Under the pieces are notes generated by a model. It was not told where the DNA came from, searched no databases, and worked only from the letters and a program-made list of their open reading frames with translations. The position numbers and the translations under genes are program-made. 24,193 bases of DNA, from contig JAAZMG010000211.1 of assembly GCA_012798935.1 (NCBI GenBank), forward strand, positions 1 to 24,193. The letters are read 5' to 3'. Source of the stretch: Tissierellia bacterium. Its GTDB lineage: Bacteria > Bacillota > Clostridia > Tissierellales > Tepidimicrobiaceae. How positions within the stretch are numbered: position 1 is the stretch's first letter; each line of letters begins with the position of its first letter. Shown piece after piece: positions 16,070 to 22,739 of this stretch.

Positions 16070-16150
16070 ATGCTCCTCAATGACCTTGTTTATGACGATG
16101 TTATGCATCTGAATAAACAAGTGACAGTTTTCTAAATATTCTGTTACCTT
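16035..16150 (-). promoter_or_regulatory. candidate riboswitch or transcription attenuator leader
   Basis: Reading the minus strand from the expected start near 16150, three structures follow. P1 pairs GUAACAG (16147-16141) with CUGUCAC (16127-16121), one mismatch. P2 pairs CUUGUUUAU (16121-16113) with AUAAACAAG (16093-16085), 9 bp, enclosing a GAUG/CAUC hairpin. P3 pairs AAACAAGG (16091-16084) plus UCAU, GAG and GCAUAU with AUGUGU, CUC, AUGG and CCUUGUUU (down to 16038), ending in six U. P2 and P3 use the same AAACAAG, so they exclude each other: an antiterminator/terminator switch. I see no T-box (AGGGUGG) or other riboswitch consensus I recognise. Confidence 0.65.
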
Positions 16151-16156
16151 ATATAT

Positions 16157-16184
16157 ATTATATAATATAGAGCTGTATTTGCAA
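16157..16184 (-). promoter_or_regulatory. promoter of the permease-epimerase operon
   Basis: The minus strand reads TTGCAA (16179-16184), a 16-nt spacer and TATAAT (16157-16162). It lies about 200 nt upstream of the permease start and directly ahead of the structured leader. The remaining 16185-16295 shows no gene and only a weak TTTTGAT/ATCAAAA stem. Confidence 0.7.
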
Positions 16185-16295
16185 GAGAATTTTTGATTTT
16201 TTATTTATACCTATCAAAAGTCTTTCTTTTTTATATTTTCTTATCATATGAGAAATTATAAACCTAATATTAAATTATATGACAAACTATCTAAT

Positions 16296-18125
16296 CTATT
16301 CCATATTATAATAGCTCAATAATTTAACTATTTTCTTTTTGGCTATTTCCTTCCCGCGATCTATTCTATCAGGTGTAATGATCTGAGGATGGGCCGAGGC
16401 ATTGCGAAGATTAACCACATTATCTAGATCAATCATAAATCCAATATCAAAAAAACTATGCTCAAATTGTTGTTCAAGATAATTTTTAAAATCTCTATAT
16501 ATTCTCCCCTCTTTCAAAAAAACATTTTCTTTTTTAAGAACAATTCTCAAGATGTACACCATTGTTCCAAGTTCAAATTTCCACTGATTTTCATTGTCTT
16601 TGTATTCGGTAGTATATTGGCTAACCCGCCGAGCAAATCTTTTCGTTTGGTTACTTTTAAAATCTTTTGGAAATTTACGTTCAACATTTGTTCCATCTTC
16701 TATTAACTTCTTAATATACCCTTTAAACATTTTTGAATATATTTCCTTTTCCAAAGCCTTGCAATAGGATAGCATTGCTATAGATAAATCAAACTTCTCC
16801 GCTTCCTTATATTCTTGATATAATAACTCTGCAGTTGGCAAAAATCGCTTAGATTCTGCTTCTAACCTTTCCCAAAATGGTTTAATCCATTCTTGTACAA
16901 CTGGGATATATTGTTCAATATCGGATTTTTCAATTAATTCATCAATCTTTTCTTGTATTTGTTCTATAACAACCTCTTCATCTTCCACAGCTAGACCTAA
17001 TTGTTTCTTTATAATTGTAATATCCTTATCTAATCGAGCTAGCCGTTGCTTTAGATCATTTATATCGTCAATATCTTTTAAAACCTTATTATAAACTATT
17101 CTTTTTGTATTGCCCTGAATATTTGTTACTTCCTCATAACTATCTTTTTTAAGAAATTCTTTATAGCTATAAGTTTGATTACAATTTGCATTAATCACTA
17201 CCCACTTTCTTCCAAGGTTTTGCGCTATTACTGGTAACTTTTGATCCACATCATAAGGTGAGAATATCCAATCATTTTTTGATGTTGTCATCTTCAATAG
17301 GTCAATAAAATGTTTTCCACTCATGGTAGTTGAAAGTTTTTCCTTGATATCAAAAAAGCTACCCACGGTGGCCCCCCAAACGCTAGACTTTTCGCGAGGG
17401 TGTTCTTTCATATAATACTTTAGAAATGCTCGTCCATCTTTTATAACTATCCTTTTATCTTCAAATAGCTGGTCCATCTTTTCTTTGCTATACCGCCACT
17501 TTCGGTTATTATTAGGCCTAATACCATTCCACACATAATCATAATGACCCATATTTGTTGTTAAAAGTTTCAAATTATATCTATCCCTGTCATCTAAAAA
17601 ATTGAATTCATCTATATAATTGTTATAATCTTCATAGACTTTATTTAAGGTATATTTATTTGTTTTGGAATAAAAATATAATATTTCATGATTCATACGC
17701 TCTGGCCTTTTATCATATGAAGACCTAATTCTAGTTTCAAGTGTAATCTGCATTATATAGGTGCTTGAAAAAATCTGATCGAGCATTAGTTTATAATCAA
17801 TAACCGATCTAGTCGGTGCTCTAAAAACAAGAATCCCGGTATCTTTTAATATTCTCATTGAATTTTCCAGAATTTTAGATACAAAATTCCCATACTCATC
17901 TTTTTCTTTATTTTCAGCTTCTAATCTTAATTTTAATCTTTCTTCATTAATATCTTCGGTGGCTATATTATAGCTTTTATTTTCTTCAGAATTATATATA
18001 AAGCCCTGGTGTCCAGTATACCAAGGCAAATCCAAATAAATAAAATTAAATTGATCATCTTCTATAGACTCCATAGTATGGATTACATTTTTATTGTGTA
18101 TTAATAGATTTTGATTGAATTGCAT
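16296..18125 (-). CDS. DNA-methyltransferase-like protein with degenerate active site, fused to a HEPN-like C-terminal region
   Basis: The 609-residue protein follows the beta-class N6-adenine/N4-cytosine methyltransferase order. At 26-38 FNFIYLDLPWYTG stands where active enzymes have DPPY-NTG. Residues 80-160 match the fold (RILKDTGILVFRAP, HEILYFYSKT), and YDYVWNGIRP with KWRYSKEKMDQL at about 195-220 is typical of site-specific methylases. At 282-312 SKNDWIFSPYDVDQ...LGRKWVVIN aligns with the cofactor loop but lacks FxGxG. Thus both catalytic and SAM motifs are altered. A coiled-coil-like stretch (350-378) leads to a helical region with AEKFDLSIAMLSYCKALEKE and LRNASAHP, where Arg574-X4-His579 fits the HEPN nuclease motif. 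The ATG at 18125 has AGGAGG 6 nt upstream. The gene overlaps nothing else but abuts a type III Res remnant. A defence role is inference. Confidence 0.75.
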   Translation of the reverse strand: MQFNQNLLIHNKNVIHTMESIEDDQFNFIYLDLPWYTGHQGFIYNSEENKSYNIATEDINEERLKLRLEAENKEKDEYGNFVSKILENSMRILKDTGILVFRAPTRSVIDYKLMLDQIFSSTYIMQITLETRIRSSYDKRPERMNHEILYFYSKTNKYTLNKVYEDYNNYIDEFNFLDDRDRYNLKLLTTNMGHYDYVWNGIRPNNNRKWRYSKEKMDQLFEDKRIVIKDGRAFLKYYMKEHPREKSSVWGATVGSFFDIKEKLSTTMSGKHFIDLLKMTTSKNDWIFSPYDVDQKLPVIAQNLGRKWVVINANCNQTYSYKEFLKKDSYEEVTNIQGNTKRIVYNKVLKDIDDINDLKQRLARLDKDITIIKKQLGLAVEDEEVVIEQIQEKIDELIEKSDIEQYIPVVQEWIKPFWERLEAESKRFLPTAELLYQEYKEAEKFDLSIAMLSYCKALEKEIYSKMFKGYIKKLIEDGTNVERKFPKDFKSNQTKRFARRVSQYTTEYKDNENQWKFELGTMVYILRIVLKKENVFLKEGRIYRDFKNYLEQQFEHSFFDIGFMIDLDNVVNLRNASAHPQIITPDRIDRGKEIAKKKIVKLLSYYNME

Positions 18126-18135
18126 CATTATCCTC

Positions 18136-18569
18136 CTATATCTCATTTAACACATCATCTAATTTGGTAGCTGGTAAAAATTTTACATATAATTTTACCC
18201 TTTCATCATTTTCTAAATCTTTAACAAATCTTTCTTCAACATTACTATCAAATACTACATGATCAAATAATCCTCGCTGGCTTGGGATTAAATTATCGTT
18301 TAGATAGCCAAAAATCTCTTCAGTTTCAAATAGCTTCTGTGAATAATACTTGCCCTTACCAAGTTTAGTATACTTTATGCCATCTACTATAAGCTTTTCT
18401 TTAACTGAATTTATAATATTACTAATCTCCTGCATATATATTTGAGGGTTTAATTTAAATTGATCTAATGTATTGCTCTTTGTCAATATTTCGATTGTAG
18501 TTTTATATTTTCCTTTTTAAGATAATGATGGTCAAATTCTTGTGATTCCTCTACCTTTGGCAGAAGTTT
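18136..18569 (-). pseudogene. remnant of a type III restriction enzyme Res subunit
   Basis: The longest open piece (18136-18486, TTG at 18486 without a ribosome binding site) encodes 116 residues like the segment just before the nuclease domain of Res. It reads KLNPQIYMQEISNIINSVKE, then LIVDGIKYTKLG, YYSQKLFETEE, then FDHVVFDSNVEERFVKDLEN and VKLYVK. Coding likeness continues upstream past a stop as GKYKTTIEIL. After another frame change (18507-18569) it reads KLLPKVEESQEFDHHYLKK. The helicase part and the C-terminal nuclease are missing; after LYVK the frame ends in FLPATKLDDVLNEI, possibly the native Res end after an internal deletion. The stop lies 10 nt before the methyltransferase-like gene, so a res-mod order is likely ancestral. 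It should not encode a working nuclease. Confidence 0.7.
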
Positions 18570-18712
18570 TTTCTTCAGGCCTCATCCCTTCTTCTATAAA
18601 ACTGTAAAAAACCTCTTGAGGAGTTACGCCTCTAATATATTCTTCATACTTATCATATAATACCCTTCCATTTAAATTTGCCAACCTTTTGGAATCGTTC
18701 CTTTATTGACAT
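18532..18712 (-). pseudogene. unrecognised frameshifted gene fragment
   Basis: An ATG at 18712 with a strong GGGAGGAG site opens MSIKERFQK. A one-base frame change then gives a 50-codon frame (18684-18532) that includes LANLNGRVLYDKYEEYIRGV and TPQEVFYSFIEEGMRPEE. Both halves look coding, and together they look like the start of one soluble protein. In its own frame the ATG runs only 19 codons. I do not recognise the family. It merges with the Res remnant downstream, so the present sequence may be a deletion junction of two genes. Confidence 0.4.
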
Positions 18713-18793
18713 TGGTTCTCCTCCCTCATACCCATCCCTCATGGCTATTTAAGCCTTCATAACATAAGCTTGTTGATAAGTATAATCATTTTT

Positions 18794-18821
18794 ATTATAC
18801 TATGGTTTGCTAATATTTACA
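18794..18821 (-). promoter_or_regulatory. possible promoter for the restriction remnant and methyltransferase-like gene
   Basis: The minus strand has a perfect TATAAT (18794-18799) with a poor -35 (TGTAAA, 16-nt spacer). It is the only promoter-like site seen upstream of the 16296-18712 cluster. The stretch 18713-18840 otherwise holds no gene. Confidence 0.35.
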
Positions 18822-18840
18822 TTGCAAATGCCCATTTTTA

Positions 18841-18890
18841 AAAATAAAAGACCCTATGCTAAATATAAATTTATTAGTTTTAGGGCCTTT
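18841..18890 (-). terminator. terminator downstream of rpoN and the oxidase remnant
   Basis: AAAGGCCCTA pairs with TAGGGTCTTT (18881-18890 with 18847-18856; one G-U pair) around a 24-nt AT loop, followed by TTATTTTT on the minus strand. It lies 5 nt after the remnant's stop and now probably ends the rpoN transcript. Confidence 0.75.
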
Positions 18891-18894
18891 ATAT

Positions 18895-19176
18895 CTATAC
18901 ATTTGCCTTCCCAGTTTTATGCTGTATATCAATTTTCATTATACTTATATTGTCTTTTACACTCTCAATATATTTTTTACCTTTATCTAAAAAATCTTGA
19001 GAATACTTTTCTATAAGTTTAATTAAAATAATTTCCTTAAGATCCTCTGTTACTTCACTGGCAGTTCCAAAGGCTATGCAACTTTTATATTTTGTACTAA
19101 ATTTACTTGAAAGTACCTGTGTATCCGTAACAACACAAAAACATACTTTGTTGCTCTTTTTAATATTTCAAGGCTA
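18895..19176 (-). pseudogene. C-terminal remnant of a pyridoxamine 5'-phosphate oxidase-family (NimA-like) gene
   Basis: A 90-codon open frame (18895-19167) has no start codon near its 5' end. Its pieces KVCFCVVTDTQVL, KFSTKYKSCIAFGTASEV, IEKYSQDFLDKGKKYIESV and the ending IDIQHKTGKANV match the second half of flavin-binding split-barrel proteins of the pyridoxamine-phosphate oxidase/nitroimidazole-resistance group. Just upstream, an A-run frame change links it to INSLEILK, which begins at the rpoN stop. The first 50 or so residues are gone. A deletion has evidently joined this remnant to the end of rpoN. It should not be functional. Confidence 0.75.
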
Positions 19177-20556
19177 TTAATATCTCTTTCTAATTGAAGA
19201 TGAAGGAATTTCTAACTCATCCCTATATTTTGCAACTGTCCTTCGGGATACTTTTATACCTTTCTCTTTTAATATATCCGATATTCGTTGGTCACTATAG
19301 GGTTTTTTTGGATTCTCTTTTTCTATTAAATCTTTAATAACCGATTTGATACTTGTAGATGACATCTCTCCATCTTTACTTGATAGGCCAGTGGAAAAGA
19401 AATATTTAAGTTCATATAAACCTCTAGGAGTTTGAACGTATTTTCCATTGGTAGCTCTACTTACTGTAGATTCATGCATACCAATATCGTCAGCTACGTC
19501 CTTCAAAGTCAAAGGCTTTAAAGCTTTTTCTCCCTCTTTAAAAAAGTCCATTTGAAATTTTAATATGGATTCTACCACATTGTAAATAGTTGCCCTTCTT
19601 TGCTCAATGCTTTTAATAATCCACATAGCTGAGTTTAGTTTATCAGTTAAATACTCTGTTGCTTTTGAATCTTTTTCTTGTCTCATTAAGTTTTTATAAA
19701 AATTATTAATATTCAGTCTAGGCCCGGTTGCATCATTTATTAAAATAATATACTCTCCATCTACAAATTTAATAGTAGCATCTGGAACAATATACTTTAC
19801 TTGATCGCAATCACTAGTGAAACATCTTCCCGGTTTTGGTTCTAAAGTTTTAATATAGTCACAAATATCCTGAACTTCTTTTAATTCTATATTTGATTCT
19901 TTTGAAATTTTTAATAATCTGTTATGAGCTAAATCTTCTAAATAATCTTTTACTATTACCTCAGCATGTGGCTTTTTGAGTTCATCTTCTTTAATTTGGA
20001 TTAATAAACATTCTTTTAAATTTCTTGCTCCTACCCCTGTGGGCTCAAAAGTTTGTATAAGAAATAAAACGTTTTCAACATCTTGAACATTAATACCTAA
20101 ATCTTTAGCTATTTGTTCAACAGATGTAACTAGATAACCGTTTTCATCAATATTTTCTATTAAAATTTTTCCTATCTTTATAGTCTTCTCATCTATTTCC
20201 GATACATTTAATTGAAATAATAAATTTTCTCTTAAAGAAGGAGAATAGCTTATAAAGTTTTCATAACTAGGCTGTTTAATATTCTTATCTATTTGCCCTT
20301 TATAGCTAGAATCATCATATTTACCAATATATTCTTTCCAATCAATTTCTTCTCGTTCTTTAACCTTTTCGTCTATATTTTCATATTCTTCCCCTAAATT
20401 GGATACATCAATCATAGGGTTTTCTTCAATTTGTTTTTCTAGATATTCATTTAATTCTTGGCTAGTATACTGGAGTAGTTGTATAGCTTGTCTTAATTCT
20501 GGTGTCATCACCAATTTTTGAACTTGTTCAAGAGCTAAACCATAACCTAATTTCAT
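19177..20556 (-). CDS. rpoN: RNA polymerase sigma-54 factor
   Basis: RpoN directs RNA polymerase to -24/-12 promoters that need AAA+ activators. The 459-residue protein has the Gln/Leu-rich region I (LEQVQKLVMTPELRQAIQLL), the acidic region II and core-binding domain (about 60-260, with FEPTGVGARNLKECL), the helix-turn-helix domain (TLKDVADDIGMHESTVSRAT) and the RpoN box SRRTVAKYRDE near the end. The ATG at 20556 has GGAGG 8 nt upstream; the GTG at 20571 falls inside that site. It has its own promoter. No enhancer-binding protein and no clear TGGC-N9-TTGC promoter were noticed in the window, so its targets lie elsewhere. Confidence 0.97.
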   Translation of the reverse strand: MKLGYGLALEQVQKLVMTPELRQAIQLLQYTSQELNEYLEKQIEENPMIDVSNLGEEYENIDEKVKEREEIDWKEYIGKYDDSSYKGQIDKNIKQPSYENFISYSPSLRENLLFQLNVSEIDEKTIKIGKILIENIDENGYLVTSVEQIAKDLGINVQDVENVLFLIQTFEPTGVGARNLKECLLIQIKEDELKKPHAEVIVKDYLEDLAHNRLLKISKESNIELKEVQDICDYIKTLEPKPGRCFTSDCDQVKYIVPDATIKFVDGEYIILINDATGPRLNINNFYKNLMRQEKDSKATEYLTDKLNSAMWIIKSIEQRRATIYNVVESILKFQMDFFKEGEKALKPLTLKDVADDIGMHESTVSRATNGKYVQTPRGLYELKYFFSTGLSSKDGEMSSTSIKSVIKDLIEKENPKKPYSDQRISDILKEKGIKVSRRTVAKYRDELEIPSSSIRKRY

Positions 20557-20615
20557 TAAGTTCACCTCCACCGGTATAGATAGTATTAATAAATATTTAT
20601 TAACCTATTAATGTT

Positions 20616-20644
20616 ATTATACCAAAATATTTTGAAAAGTACAA
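20616..20644 (-). promoter_or_regulatory. promoter of rpoN
   Basis: The minus strand reads TTGTAC (20639-20644), a 17-nt spacer ending in TGG, and TATAAT (20616-20621), an extended -10 sigma-A promoter 60 nt upstream of the rpoN start. Confidence 0.8.
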
Positions 20645-20666
20645 AATGAATTATTATTCGACATAA

Positions 20667-20700
20667 AAAGCTTTTAGTTCCATATGGAGCTAAAAGCTTT
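20667..20700 (-). terminator. terminator of the ABC transporter operon
   Basis: A 15-bp stem AAAGCTTTTAGTTCC/GGAGCTAAAAGCTTT (20667-20681 with 20686-20700, one G-U pair) with a 4-nt loop is followed on the minus strand by a T run. It lies 4 nt after the last permease gene. Confidence 0.88.
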
Positions 20701-20704
20701 AATT

Positions 20705-21643
20705 TTAATCTTGATTCTTTTCATATGGTAATCCATTTGCTGCAGGTCCACTTGCTTCTCCTACAAATATAATTAATGTTATTAGGGTTATTACATAAGG
20801 TATCATAGCTAATATTTGAGACGATACCTTTAAACTCGTTCCACCTAAATATACAACCAATCCCTGAGCCGCACCAAATAAAAGACACCCCCACATAGCA
20901 CCTTGTGGTTTCCAATTGCCAAAAATCATAGCTGCTAGCGCAATAAATCCTTGTCCTGATATTAGTGAAACTCTATAATTAGATACAACAGCTGTACTTA
21001 GAGCTGCTCCTCCAAACCCTGCAAACACGCCTGATAAAATCACTGCTAAATATTTCATCTTATATACATTTACACCTAAAGTATCAGCTGCTTTTGGGTG
21101 TTCACCTACAGCTCTTATTCTTAATCCCACTTTTGTTTTATATAATAAAAACCATACAATAAGCACCAATATAAATGCAATATAAACAGTAGCATATTGA
21201 TTAAATACTGAATTTAAAAAAGTATCCGGTGGAAGAATTCCATTAAGTGGTCGTGGAATCTTATGATTTAAATCTAAAGGTATGGTCATAGCTGCTCCAT
21301 CAAAAAACACCTTACATAAAAATAATGCCAACCCTGGTCCTATAAAATTCATAGCAATTCCTGATACTACATGGTCAGCTACAAAAGTTACACAGGCAAC
21401 AGCATGTAAAATAGCTAATCCACCTCCAGCTAATCCTGCTGCAATAAACCCAATCCAAGGATTCTTAGTAAAATATGCTACAGCAGCCCCTACAAAGGCT
21501 CCTATAGTCATCATCCCTTCTAGTCCTATGTTTACTACTCCAGCATTTTCTGACATGACCCCTCCTAATGAGGTAAATATCAAAGGTGCAGCATACATTA
21601 AACTAATCCCAATTATTATTCCTATATCATTTATTATTTTCAA
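20705..21643 (-). CDS. nucleoside ABC transporter permease (NupQ/YufQ type)
   Basis: This membrane permease of the branched-chain amino acid/ribose-like family has about eight or nine helices. Signatures include NAGVVNIGLEGMM near the N terminus, the ATPase-coupling loop LRIRAVGEHPKAADTLGVN, and GFGGAALSTAV and SGQGFIALAAMIFG. These fit the second permease of BMP-type purine nucleoside importers. A TTG at 21643 (312 residues) is preferred because GGGGTGG lies 5 nt upstream; a GTG at 21652 leaves almost no spacing. Either start overlaps the end of the preceding permease gene, which indicates translational coupling. The substrate is inferred from family context. Confidence 0.9.
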   Translation of the reverse strand: MKIINDIGIIIGISLMYAAPLIFTSLGGVMSENAGVVNIGLEGMMTIGAFVGAAVAYFTKNPWIGFIAAGLAGGGLAILHAVACVTFVADHVVSGIAMNFIGPGLALFLCKVFFDGAAMTIPLDLNHKIPRPLNGILPPDTFLNSVFNQYATVYIAFILVLIVWFLLYKTKVGLRIRAVGEHPKAADTLGVNVYKMKYLAVILSGVFAGFGGAALSTAVVSNYRVSLISGQGFIALAAMIFGNWKPQGAMWGCLLFGAAQGLVVYLGGTSLKVSSQILAMIPYVITLITLIIFVGEASGPAANGLPYEKNQD

Positions 21644-22739
21644 CTTTTCCACCCCTTTTTCTACCTTTAATAGAGGTTATAATTTCAGTTAATTTTGGCA
21701 TTGCTATAAAAAATACTATGATGCCAATAATAATATTTATAACCTCAAATGGTGCCCCTATAGTAGGTTGTAATTTACTCCCACCATATTTTAAGCCGCC
21801 AAATAATAAAGCTGCTGGAATACAACTTAATGGATTATTCCCTGCAATCAACGATACTGCTATCCCATCAAAACCATAACCTTCCATCATTACTAATATA
21901 GCAGTTTCCTTAGATACTCCTAATACCTGAACTGCTCCTGCAAGACCAGATAACGCTCCTGCAATCATCATAGATATAACTATATTTTTCTTAACATCTA
22001 TTCCACCATATTCTGCTGCATCCTTGTTAAACCCTACTGCCCTTAATTGATATCCTAAAGTAGTATGTTTTAATATATACCATATCAATATGGCGACTAA
22101 AATAGCAATTATGAATCCATAATTTACAGGTGGATTTAAAAAGTCTTTTAAAAAATCATTATTTTTCAAAAATGCTTTTCCAACTTCTGAGGTTTTCCAT
22201 TTTTCTAATATATTTATATGGGCAGATTCTAATATTTTATAAGAAGCCTCTTTATTAGGTCTCTTAAACTTGTCCGTAAAAACAATGAAATTACTAAAAT
22301 ACAATGCAATCCAATTTAACATTATAGTTGTAATAACCTCATTAATTCCAAATTTGGATTTTAAAAACCCTGCAAAGCCTGCCCACAATGCACCTGCCAA
22401 ACACCCAGCTAATATAGCTACTATTGGATGAATTATTGGAGGTAATTTAATAAAATATCCTACCAAAGTTGTAACTAGAGATCCTATAATAAACTGACCT
22501 TCTGCTCCTATATTGAAAAGGCCTGTTCTAAAAGCAAATGCTACAGAAAGGCCAGTTAAAATTAAAGGTGTAGATCTAATAATTGTCCAAGATATATATT
22601 TTGGTTTACCAAAAACACCTTTTAACATTACTCCATATGCTTCCAAAGGATTAAATCCTGCAATTAATAATGCTATTGCTCCCACTATTAATCCAAATAA
22701 AATGGATATTAAAGTCATTACAAGCCTATTTCGCTTCAT
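21627..22739 (-). CDS. nucleoside ABC transporter permease (NupP/YufP type)
   Basis: The 370-residue membrane protein has an N-terminal helix (8-28), the motif RTGLFNIGAEGQF, a soluble insert at about 155-205, the coupling loop LRAVGFNKDAAEYGGIDVKK, and GYGFDGIAVSLIAGN. This is the longer of the two permeases of a BMP-type nucleoside importer and pairs with the shorter one to form the pore. The ATG at 22739 has GGGGGAGG about 8 nt upstream. It overlaps the ATPase gene by 14 nt and the next permease by about 17 nt, so all three are cotranslated. Confidence 0.93.
   Translation of the reverse strand: MKRNRLVMTLISILFGLIVGAIALLIAGFNPLEAYGVMLKGVFGKPKYISWTIIRSTPLILTGLSVAFAFRTGLFNIGAEGQFIIGSLVTTLVGYFIKLPPIIHPIVAILAGCLAGALWAGFAGFLKSKFGINEVITTIMLNWIALYFSNFIVFTDKFKRPNKEASYKILESAHINILEKWKTSEVGKAFLKNNDFLKDFLNPPVNYGFIIAILVAILIWYILKHTTLGYQLRAVGFNKDAAEYGGIDVKKNIVISMMIAGALSGLAGAVQVLGVSKETAILVMMEGYGFDGIAVSLIAGNNPLSCIPAALLFGGLKYGGSKLQPTIGAPFEVINIIIGIIVFFIAMPKLTEIITSIKGRKRGGKVENNK

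Noticed and set aside
15954..16150. T-box leader ahead of the permease
   Set aside because: No AGGGUGG T-box sequence or specifier-loop layout is visible.
18807..19016. Plus-strand 69-codon frame as a small gene
   Set aside because: It runs antisense across the terminator and the oxidase remnant and has no ribosome binding site.
19177..20556. Sigma-54 target promoters in this window
   Set aside because: Reading the intergenic gaps gave no convincing TGGC-N9-TTGC pair, and the promoters found are all sigma-A type.
20721..20915. Second minus-strand frame inside the last permease gene
   Set aside because: It is a different-frame shadow of a clear membrane permease and resembles no protein.
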